Source: Lasioglossum baleicum
Lineage: Eukaryota > Arthropoda > Insecta > Hymenoptera > Halictidae
Direction of reading: 5' to 3'
Length of the DNA: 64,000 nt
NCBI RefSeq assembly: GCF_051020765.1
Contig: NW_027469209.1
Coordinates: forward strand, 1-64,000
Shown here: in pieces, positions 51,176-62,458 of the stretch
Layout of the letters: every line of letters starts with the position of its first letter
How positions within the stretch are numbered: position 1 is the stretch's first letter
Notes under the pieces: generated by a model
What the model was told of the DNA's origin: nothing
The model's input: only the letters and a program-made list of their open reading frames with translations
Databases searched by the model: none
Program-made: the position numbers and the translations under genes

Positions 51176-54100
51176 CTCGCACGTGTTTTTACTCGACTAG
51201 CCTGCGGGATGCATCCTCTCGCACGTGTTTTTACTCGACTAGCCTGCGGGATGCATCCTCTCGCACGTGTTTTTACTCGACTAGCCTGCGGGAAGCATCC
51301 TCTCGCACGGGTTTTTGCTCGACTAGCCTGCGGGATGCATCCTCTCGCACGTGTTTTTGCTCGACTAGCCATGCGCATCCCAAAAAACCTGCGCATGCGC
51401 ATCCCAAAAAACCTGCGCATGCGCATCCCACAAAACCGGCGCATGCGCATCAGACAAAACCTGCGCATACGCATCCCACAAAACCTCGCACGTGTTTTTA
51501 CTCGACTAGCCGGCGGGATGCATCCTCTCGCACGTGTTTTTACTGGACTAGCCTGCGGGATGCATCCTCTCGCACGTGTTTTTGCTCGACTAGCCATGCG
51601 CATCCCAAAAAACCTGCGCATGCGCATCCCAAAATACCTGCGCACGCGCATCCCACAAAACCTGCGCATGCGCATCCCACAAAACCTCGCACGTGTTTTT
51701 ACTCGACTAGCCTGCGGGATTCATCCTCTCGCACGTGTTTTTACTGGACTAGCCTGCGGGATGCATCCTCTCGCACGTGTTTTTACTCGACTAGCCTGCG
51801 GGATGCATCCTCTCGCACGTGTTTTTACTCGACTAGCCTGCGGGATGCACCCTCTCGCACGTGTTTTTACTCGACTAGCCTGCGGGAAGCATCCTCTCGC
51901 ACGTGTTTTTACTCGACTAGCCTGCGGGATGCATCCTCTCGCACGTGTTTTTACTCGACTAGCCTGCGGGATGCATCCTCTCGCACGTGTTTTTACTCGA
52001 CTAGCCTGCGGGATGCATCCTCTCGCACGTGTTTTTGCTCGACTAGCCTGCGGGATGCATCCTCTCGCACGTGTTTTTGCTCGACTAGCCATGCGCATCC
52101 CAAAAAACCTGCGCATGCGCATCCCACAAAACCTGCGCATGCGCATCCCACAAAACCTGCGCATACGCATCCCACAGAACCTCGCACGTGTTTTTACTCG
52201 ACTAGCCGGCGGGATGCATCCTCTCGCACGTGTTTTTACTAGACTAGCCTGCGGGATGCATCCTCTCGCACGTGTTTTTACTCGACTAGCCTGCGGGATG
52301 CACCCTCTCGCACGTGTTTTTACTCGACTAGCCTGCGGGAAGCATCCTCTCGCACGTGTTTTTACTCGACTAGCCTGCGGGAAGCATCCTCTCGCACGTG
52401 TTTTTGCTCGACTAGCCTGCGGGATGCATCCTCTCGCACGTGTTTTTGCTCGACTAGCCATGCGCATCCCAAAAAACCTGCGCATGCGCATCCCAAAAAA
52501 CCTGCGCATGCGCATCCCACAAAACCGGCGCATGCGCATCCCACAAAACCTGCGCATACGCATCCCACAAAACCTCGCACGTGTTTTTACTCGACTAGCC
52601 GGCGGGATGCATCCTCTCGCACGTGTTTTTACTGGACTAGCCTGCGGGATGCATCCTCTCGCACGTGTTTTTACTCGACTAGCCTGCGGGATGCATCCTC
52701 TCGCACGTGTTTTTACTCGACTAGCCTGCGGGATGCATCCTCTCGCACGTGTTTTTACTCGACTAGCCTGCGGGAAGCATCCTCTCGCACGGGTTTTTGC
52801 TCGACTAGCCTGCGGGATGCATCCTCTCGCACGTGTTTTTGCTCGACTAGCCATGCGCATCCCAAAAAACCTGCGCATGCGCATCCCAAAAAACCTGCGC
52901 ATGCGCATCCCACAAAACCGGCGCATGCGCATCAGACAAAACCTGCGCATACGCATCCCACAAAACCTCGCACGTGTTTTTACTCGACTAGCCGGCGGGA
53001 TGCATCCTCTCGCACGTGTTTTTACTGGACTAGCCTGCGGGATGCATCCTCTCGCACGTGTTTTTGCTCGACTAGCCATGCGCATCCCAAAAAACCTGCG
53101 CATGCGCATCCCAAAATACCTGCGCACGCGCATCCCACGAAACCTGCGCATGCGCATCCCACAAAACCTCGCACGTGTTTTTACTCGACTAGCCTGCGGG
53201 ATGCATCCTCTCGCACGTGTTTTTACTGGACTAGCCTGCGGGATGCATCCTCTCGCACGTGTTTTTACTCGACTAGCCTGCGGGAAGCATCCTCTCGCAC
53301 GGGTTTTTGCTCGACTAGCCTGCGGGATGCATCCTCTCGCACGTGTTTTTGCTCGACTAGCCATGCGCATCCCAAAAAACCTGCGCATGCTCATCCCAAA
53401 AAACCTGCGCATGCGCATCCCACAAAACCGGCGCATGCGCATCAGACAAAACCTGCGCATACGCATCCCACAAAACCTCGCACGTGTTTTTACTCGACTA
53501 GCCGGCGGGATGCATCCTCTCGCACGTGTTTTTACTGGACTAGCCTGCGGGATGCATCCTCTCGCACGTGTTTTTGCTCGACTAGCCATGCGCATCCCAA
53601 AAAACCTGCGCATGCGCATCCCAAAATACCTGCGCACGCGCATCCCACAAAACCTCGCACGTGTTTTTACTCGACTAGCCTGCGGGATGCATCCTCTCGC
53701 ACGTGTTTTTACTGGACTAGCCTGCGGGATGCATCCTCTCGCACGTGTTTTTACTCGACTAGCCTGCGGGATGCATCCTCTCGCACGTGTTTTTACTCGA
53801 CTAGCCTGCGGGATGCATCCTCTCGCACGTGTTTTTACTCGACTAGCCTGCGGGATGCATCCTCTTGCACGTGTTTTTACTCGACTAGCCTGCGGGATGC
53901 ACCCTCTCGCACGTGTTTTTACTCGACTAGCCTGCGGGAAGCATCCTCTCGCACGTGTTTTTACTCGACTAGCCTGCGGGATGCATCCTCTCGCACGTGT
54001 TTTTACTCGACTAGCCTGCGGGATGCATCCTCTCGCACGTGTTTTTGCTCGACTAGCCTGCGGGATGCATCCTCTCGCACGTGTTTTTGCTCGACTAGCC

Positions 54101-54667
54101 ATGCGCATCCCAAAAAACCTGCGCATGCGCATCCCAAAAAAACTGCGCCTGCGCATCCCACAAAACCTGCGCATGCGCATCCCACAAAACCTGCGCATAC
54201 GCATCCCACAAAACCTCGCACGTGTTTTTACTCGACTAGCCTGCGGGATGCATCCTCTCGCACGTGTTTTTACTGGACTAGCCTGCGGGATGCATCCTCT
54301 CGCACGTGTTTTTACTCGACTAGCCTGCGGGAAGCATTCTCTCGCACGTGTTTTTACTCGACTAGCCTGCGGGATGCATCCTCTCGCACGTGTTTTTACT
54401 CGACTAGCCTGCGGGAAGCATCCTCTCGCACGTGTTTTTACTCGACTAGCCTGCGGGATGCATCCTCTCGCACGTGTTTTTACTCGACTAGCCTGCGGGA
54501 TGCATCCTCTCGCACGTGTTTTTGCTCGACTAGCCTGCGGGATGCATCCTCTCGCACGTGTTTATGCTCGACTAGCCATGCGCATCCCAAAAAATCTGCG
54601 CATGCGCATCCCAAAAAACCTGCGCATGCGCATCCCAAAAAACCTGCGCATGCGCATCCCACAAAAC
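51176..54667 (+). repeat. HOR gamma copy d (3,492 bp, d-type)
   Basis: Composites: A5B5, A3B4, A10B4, A7B5, A7B5, A3B4, A5B5, A3B3, A11B5, A9B4. Markers: ATTCATCC at 51,719, CTCTTGCAC at 53,866, TTTATGCTC at 54,564. It shares head composites with c-type copies but differs from the fifth composite onward. The seventh composite has a CATGCTCATCCC B unit near 53,390. Confidence 0.92.
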
Positions 54668-57600
54668 CTCGCACGTGTTTTTACTCGACTAGCCTGCGGG
54701 ATGCATCCTCTCGCACGTGTTTTTACTCGACTAGCCTGCGGGATGCATCCTCTCGCACGTGTTTTTACTCGACTAGCCTGCGGGAAGCATCCTCTCGCAC
54801 GGGTTTTTGCTCGACTAGCCTGCGGGATGCATCCTCTCGCACGTGTTTTTGCTCGACTAGCCATGCGCATCCCAAAAAACCTGCGCATGCGCATCCCAAA
54901 AAACCTGCGCATGCGCATCCCACAAAACCGGCGCATGCGCATCAGACAAAACCTGCGCATACGCATCCCACAAAACCTCGCACGTGTTTTTACTCGACTA
55001 GCCGGCGGGATGCATCCTCTCGCACGTGTTTTTACTGGACTAGCCTGCGGGATGCATCCTCTCGCACGTGTTTTTGCTCGACTAGCCATGCGCATCCCAA
55101 AAAACCTGCGCATGCGCATCCCAAAATACCTGCGCACGCGCATCCCACAAAACCTGCGCATGCGCATCCCACAAAACCTCGCACGTGTTTTTACTCGACT
55201 AGCCTGCGGGATTCATCCTCTCGCACGTGTTTTTACTGGACTAGCCTGCGGGATGCATCCTCTCGCACGTGTTTTTACTCGACTAGCCTGCGGGATGCAT
55301 CCTCTCGCACGTGTTTTTACTCGACTAGCCTGCGGGATGCACCCTCTCGCACGTGTTTTTACTCGACTAGCCTGCGGGAAGCATCCTCTCGCACGTGTTT
55401 TTACTCGACTAGCCTGCGGGATGCATCCTCTCGCACGTGTTTTTACTCGACTAGCCTGCGGGATGCATCCTCTCGCACGTGTTTTTACTCGACTAGCCTG
55501 CGGGATGCATCCTCTCGCACGTGTTTTTGCTCGACTAGCCTGCGGGATGCATCCTCTCGCACGTGTTTTTGCTCGACTAGCCATGCGCATCCCAAAAAAC
55601 CTGCGCATGCGCATCCCACAAAACCTGCGCATGCGCATCCCACAAAACCTGCGCATACGCATCCCACAGAACCTCGCACGTGTTTTTACTCGACTAGCCG
55701 GCGGGATGCATCCTCTCGCACGTGTTTTTACTAGACTAGCCTGCGGGATGCATCCTCTCGCACGTGTTTTTACTCGACTAGCCTGCGGGATGCACCCTCT
55801 CGCACGTGTTTTTACTCGACTAGCCTGCGGGAAGCATCCTCTCGCACGTGTTTTTACTCGACTAGCCTGCGGGAAGCATCCTCTCGCACGTGTTTTTGCT
55901 CGACTAGCCTGCGGGATGCATCCTCTCGCACGTGTTTTTGCTCGACTAGCCATGCGCATCCCAAAAAACCTGCGCATGCGCATCCCAAAAAACCTGCGCA
56001 TGCGCATCCCACAAAACCGGCGCATGCGCATCCCACAAAACCTGCGCATACGCATCCCACAAAACCTCGCACGTGTTTTTACTCGACTAGCCGGCGGGAT
56101 GCATCCTCTCGCACGTGTTTTTACTGGACTAGCCTGCGGGATGCATCCTCTCGCACGTGTTTTTACTCGACTAGCCTGCGGGATGCATCCTCTCGCACGT
56201 GTTTTTACTCGACTAGCCTGCGGGATGCATCCTCTCGCACGTGTTTTTACTCGACTAGCCTGCGGGAAGCATCCTCTCGCACGGGTTTTTGCTCGACTAG
56301 CCTGCGGGATGCATCCTCTCGCACGTGTTTTTGCTCGACTAGCCATGCGCATCCCAAAAAACCTGCGCATGCGCATCCCAAAAAACCTGCGCATGCGCAT
56401 CCCACAAAACCGGCGCATGCGCATCCCACAAAACCTCGCACGTGTTTTTACTCGACTAGCCTGCGGGATGCATCCTCTCGCACGTGTTTTTGCTCGACTA
56501 GCCTGCGGGATGCATCCTCTCGCACGTGTTTTTGCTCGACTAGCCATGCGCATCCCAAAAAACCTGCGCATGCGCATCCCACAAAACCTGCGCATGCGCA
56601 TCCCACAAAACCTGCGCATACGCATCCCACAAAACCTCGCACGTGTTTTTACTCGACTAGCCGGCGGGATGCATCCTCTCGCACGTGTTTTTACTCGACT
56701 AGCCTGCGGGATGCATCCTCTCGCACGTGTTTTTACTCGACTAGCCTGCGGGATGCACCCTCTCGCACGTGTTTTTACTCGACTAGCCTGCGGGAAGCAT
56801 CCTCTCGCACGTGTTTTTACTCGACTAGCCTGCGGGAAGCATCCTCTCGCACGTGTTTTTGCTCGACTAGCCTGCGGGATGCATCCTCTCGCACGTGTTT
56901 TTGCTCGACTAGCCATGCGCATCCCAAAAAACCTGCGCATGCGCATCCCAAAAAACCTGCGCATGCGCATCCCACAAAACCGGCGCATGCGCATCCCACA
57001 AAACCTGCGCATACGCATCCCACAAAACCTCGCACGTGTTTTTACTCGACTAGCCGGCGGGATGCATCCTCTCGCACGTGTTTTTACTGGACTAGCCTGC
57101 GGGATGCATCCTCTCGCACGTGTTTTTGCTCGACTAGCCATGCGCATCCCAAAAAACCTGCGCATGCGCATCCCAAAAAACCTGCGCATGCGCATCCCAC
57201 AAAACCTGCGCATGCGCATCCCACAAAACCTCGCACGTGTTTTTACTCGACTAGCCTGCGGGATGCATCCTCTCGCACTTGTTTTTACTGGACTAGCCTG
57301 CGGGATGCATCCTCTCGCACGTGTTTTTACTCGACTAGCCTGCGGGATGCATCCTCTTGCACGTGTTTTTACTCGACTAGCCTGCGGGATGCACCCTCTC
57401 GCACGTGTTTTTACTCGACTAGCCTGCGGGAAGCATCCTCTCGCACGTGTTTTTACTCGACTAGCCTGCGGGATGCATCCTCTCGCACGTGTTTTTACTC
57501 GACTAGCCTGCGGGATGCATCCTCTCGCACGTGTTTTTGCTCGACTAGCCTGCGGGATGCATCCTCTCGCACGTGTTTTTGCTCGACTAGCCATGCGCAT

Positions 57601-58159
57601 CCCAAAAAACCTGCGCATGCGCATCCCAAAAAAACTGCGCCTGCGCATCCCACAAAACCTGCGCATGCGCATCCCACAAAACCTGCGCATACGCATCCCA
57701 CAAAACCTCGCACGTGTTTTTACTCGACTAGCCTGCGGGATGCATCCTCTCGCACGTGTTTTTACTGGACTAGCCTGCGGGATGCATCCTCTCGCACGTG
57801 TTTTTACTCGACTAGCCTGCGGGAAGCATTCTCTCGCACGTGTTTTTACTCGACTAGCCTGCGGGATGCATCCTCTCGCACGTGTTTTTACTCGACTAGC
57901 CTGCGGGAAGCATCCTCTCGCACGTGTTTTTACTCGACTAGCCTGCGGGATGCATCCTCTCGCACGTGTTTTTACTCGACTAGCCTGCGGGATGCATCCT
58001 CTCGCACGTGTTTTTGCTCGACTAGCCTGCGGGATGCATCCTCTCGCACGTGTTTATGCTCGACTAGCCATGCGCATCCCAAAAAATCTGCGCATGCGCA
58101 TCCCAAAAAACCTGCGCATGCGCATCCCAAAAAACCTGCGCATGCGCATCCCACAAAAC
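54668..58159 (+). repeat. HOR gamma copy e (3,492 bp, c-type)
   Basis: Composites: A5B5, A3B4, A10B4, A7B5, A7B4, A3B4, A7B5, A3B4, A9B5, A9B4. It is near-identical to copy c at +6,960 bp. Together c+d and e+f form a dimeric super-repeat. Markers: ATTCATCC at 55,211, CTCTTGCAC at 57,358, TTTATGCTC at 58,056. Confidence 0.92.
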
Positions 58160-61114
58160 CTCGCACGTGTTTTTACTCGACTAGCCTGCGGGATGCATCC
58201 TCTCGCACGTGTTTTTACTCGACTAGCCTGCGGGATGCATCCTCTCGCACGTGTTTTTACTCGACTAGCCTGCGGGAAGCATCCTCTCGCACGGGTTTTT
58301 GCTCGACTAGCCTGCGGGATGCATCCTCTCGCACGTGTTTTTGCTCGACTAGCCATGCGCATCCCAAAAAACCTGCGCATGCGCATCCCAAAAAACCTGC
58401 GCATGCGCATCCCACAAAACCGGCGCATGCGCATCAGACAAAACCTGCGCATACGCATCCCACAAAACCTCGCACGTGTTTTTACTCGACTAGCCGGCGG
58501 GATGCATCCTCTCGCACGTGTTTTTACTGGACTAGCCTGCGGGATGCATCCTCTCGCACGTGTTTTTGCTCGACTAGCCATGCGCATCCCAAAAAACCTG
58601 CGCATGCGCATCCCAAAATACCTGCGCACGCGCATCCCACAAAACCTGCGCATGCGCATCCCACAAAACCTCGCACGTGTTTTTACTCGACTAGCCTGCG
58701 GGATTCATCCTCTCGCACGTGTTTTTACTGGACTAGCCTGCGGGATGCATCCTCTCGCACGTGTTTTTACTCGACTAGCCTGCGGGATGCATCCTCTCGC
58801 ACGTGTTTTTACTCGACTAGCCTGCGGGATGCACCCTCTCGCACGTGTTTTTACTCGACTAGCCTGCGGGAAGCATCCTCTCGCACGTGTTTTTACTCGA
58901 CTAGCCTGCGGGATGCATCCTCTCGCACGTGTTTTTACTCGACTAGCCTGCGGGATGCATCCTCTCGCACGTGTTTTTACTCGACTAGCCTGCGGGATGC
59001 ATCCTCTCGCACGTGTTTTTGCTCGACTAGCCTGCGGGATGCATCCTCTCGCACGTGTTTTTGCTCGACTAGCCATGCGCATCCCAAAAAACCTGCGCAT
59101 GCGCATCCCACAAAACCTGCGCATGCGCATCCCACAAAACCTGCGCATACGCATCCCACAGAACCTCGCACGTGTTTTTACTCGACTAGCCGGCGGGATG
59201 CATCCTCTCGCACGTGTTTTTACTAGACTAGCCTGCGGGATGCATCCTCTCGCACGTGTTTTTACTCGACTAGCCTGCGGGATGCACCCTCTCGCACGTG
59301 TTTTTACTCGACTAGCCTGCGGGAAGCATCCTCTCGCACGTGTTTTTACTCGACTAGCCTGCGGGAAGCATCCTCTCGCACGTGTTTTTGCTCGACTAGC
59401 CTGCGGGATGCATCCTCTCGCACGTGTTTTTGCTCGACTAGCCATGCGCATCCCAAAAAACCTGCGCATGCGCATCCCAAAAAACCTGCGCATGCGCATC
59501 CCACAAAACCGGCGCATGCGCATCCCACAAAACCTGCGCATACGCATCCCACAAAACCTCGCACGTGTTTTTACTCGACTAGCCGGCGGGATGCATCCTC
59601 TCGCACGTGTTTTTACTGGACTAGCCTGCGGGATGCATCCTCTCGCACGTGTTTTTACTCGACTAGCCTGCGGGATGCATCCTCTCGCACGTGTTTTTAC
59701 TCGACTAGCCTGCGGGATGCATCCTCTCGCACGTGTTTTTACTCGACTAGCCTGCGGGAAGCATCCTCTCGCACGGGTTTTTGCTCGACTAGCCTGCGGG
59801 ATGCATCCTCTCGCACGTGTTTTTGCTCGACTAGCCATGCGCATCCCAAAAAACCTGCGCATGCGCATCCCAAAAAACCTGCGCATGCGCATCCCACAAA
59901 ACCGGCGCATGCGCATCAGACAAAACCTGCGCATACGCATCCCACAAAACCTCGCACGTGTTTTTACTCGACTAGCCGGCGGGATGCATCCTCTCGCACG
60001 TGTTTTTACTGGACTAGCCTGCGGGATGCATCCTCTCGCACGTGTTTTTGCTCGACTAGCCATGCGCATCCCAAAAAACCTGCGCATGCGCATCCCAAAA
60101 TACCTGCGCACGCGCATCCCACGAAACCTGCGCATGCGCATCCCACAAAACCTCGCACGTGTTTTTACTCGACTAGCCTGCGGGATGCATCCTCTCGCAC
60201 GTGTTTTTACTGGACTAGCCTGCGGGATGCATCCTCTCGCACGTGTTTTTACTCGACTAGCCTGCGGGAAGCATCCTCTCGCACGGGTTTTTGCTCGACT
60301 AGCCTGCGGGATGCATCCTCTCGCACGTGTTTTTGCTCGACTAGCCATGCGCATCCCAAAAAACCTGCGCATGCGCATCCCAAAAAACCTGCGCATGCGC
60401 ATCCCACAAAACCGGCGCATGCGCATCAGACAAAACCTGCGCATACGCATCCCACAAAACCTCGCACGTGTTTTTACTCGACTAGCCGGCGGGATGCATC
60501 CTCTCGCACGTGTTTTTACTGGACTAGCCTGCGGGATGCATCCTCTCGCACGTGTTTTTGCTCGACTAGCCATGCGCATCCCAAAAAACCTGCGCATGCG
60601 CATCCCAAAATACCTGCGCACGCGCATCCCACAAAACCTCGCACGTGTTTTTACTCGACTAGCCTGCGGGATGCATCCTCTCGCACGTGTTTTTACTGGA
60701 CTAGCCTGCGGGATGCATCCTCTCGCACGTGTTTTTACTCGACTAGCCTGCGGGATGCATCCTCTCGCACGTGTTTTTACTCGACTAGCCTGCGGGATGC
60801 ACCCTCTCGCACGTGTTTTTACTCGACTAGCCTGCGGGAAGCTTCCTCTCGCACGTGTTTTTACTCGACTAGCCTGCGGGATGCATCCTCTCGCACGTGT
60901 TTTTACTCGACTAGCCTGCGGGATGCATCCTCTCGCACGTGTTTTTGCTCGACTAGCCTGCGGGATGCATCCTCTCGCACGTGTTTTTGCTCGACTAGCC
61001 ATGCGCATCCCAAAAAACCTGCGCATGCTCATCCCAAAAAACCTGCGCATGCGCATCCCACAAAACCTGCGCATGCGCATCCCACAAAACCTGCGCATAC
61101 GCATCCCACAAAAC
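58160..61114 (+). repeat. HOR gamma copy f (d-type, 3' part replaced)
   Basis: Composites: A5B5, A3B4, A10B4, A7B5, A7B5, A3B4, A5B5, A3B3, A9B5, with junctions at 58469, 58670, 59165, 59558, 59951, 60152, 60461, 60638 and 61115. The first eight follow copy d. The ninth is A9B5 instead of A11B5. It lacks CTCTTGCAC and CGCCTGCGC and carries CATGCTCATCCC near 61,027, which is a HOR beta feature. Copy f therefore changes into beta-type sequence between 60,638 and about 61,027. A private GAAGCTTCC change lies at about 60,838. Confidence 0.88.
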
Positions 61115-62458
61115 CTCGCACGTGTTTTTACTCGACTAGCCGGCGGGATGCATCCTCTCGCACGTGTTTTTACTCGACTAGCCTGCGGGATGCATCCTCT
61201 CGCACGTGTTTTTACTCGACTAGCCTGCGGGATGCATCCTCTCGCACGTGTTTTTACTCGACTAGCCTGCGGGAAGCATCCTCTCGCACGTGTTTTTACT
61301 CGACTAGCCTGCGGGATGCATCCTCTCGCACGTGTTTTTGCTCGACTAGCCTGCGGGATGCACCCTCTCGCACGTGTTTTTACTCGACTAGCCTGCGGGA
61401 AGCATCCTCTCGCACGTGTTTTTACTCGACTAGCCTGCGGGAAGCATCCTCTCGCACGTGTTTTTGCTCGACTAGCCTGCGGGATGCATCCTCTCGCACG
61501 TGTTTTTGCTCGACTAGCCATGCGCATCCCAAAAAACCTGCGCATGCGCATCCCACAAAACCGGCGCATGCGCATCCCACAAAACCTGCGCATACGCATC
61601 CCACAAAACCTCGCACGTGTTTTTACTCGACTAGCCGGCGGGATGCATCCTCTCGCACGTGTTTTTACTGGACTAGCCTGCGGGATGCATCCTCTCGCAC
61701 GTGTTTTTGCTCGACTAGCCATGCGCATCGCAAAAAACCTGCGCATGCGCATCCCAAAAAACCTGCGCATGCGCATCCCACAAAACCTGCGCATGCGCAT
61801 CCCACAAAACCTCGCACGTGTTTTTACTCGACTAGCCTGCGGGATGCATCCTCTCGCACTTGTTTTTACTGGACTAGCCTGCGGGATGCATCCTCTCGCA
61901 CGTGTTTTTACTCGACTAGCCTGCGGGAAGCATCCTCTCGCACGTGTTTTTACTCGACTAGCCTGCGGGATGCATCCTCTCGCACGTGTTTTTACTCGAC
62001 TAGCCTGCGGGATGCATCCTCTCGCACGTGTTTTTGCTCGACTAGCCTGCGGGATGCATCCTCTCGCACGTGTTTTTGCTCGACTAGCCATGCGCATCCC
62101 AAAAAATCTGCGCATGCGCATCCCAAAAAACCTGCGCATGCGCATCCCACAAAACCTCGCACGTGTTTTTACTCGACTAGCCTGCGGGATGCATCCTCTC
62201 GCACGTGTTTTTGCTCGACTAGCCTGCGGGAAGCATCCTCTCGCACGTGTTTTTACTCGACTAGCCTGCGGGATGCATCCTCTCGCACGTGTTTTTACTC
62301 GACTAGCCTGCGGGATGCATCCTCTCGCACGTGTTTTTGCTCGACTAGCCTGCGGGATGCATCCTCTCGCACGTGTTTTTGCTCGACTAGCCATGCGCAT
62401 CCCAAAAAATCTGCGCATGCGCATCCCAAAAAACCTGCGCATGCGCATCCCACAAAAC
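61115..62458 (+). repeat. Segment IV: beta-like composites 3' of HOR gamma
   Basis: Composites: A10B4, A3B4, A7B3, A6B3, with junctions at 61610, 61811, 62156 and 62459. A10B4 has the internal TTTTTG unit and CCGGCGC change, and A3B4 has the GCATCGC change (61,727), exactly as in HOR beta at 21,527-22,222. The A6B3 composite again has a TTTTTG unit near its start (about 62,210), suggesting a fused A run. Confidence 0.87.
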
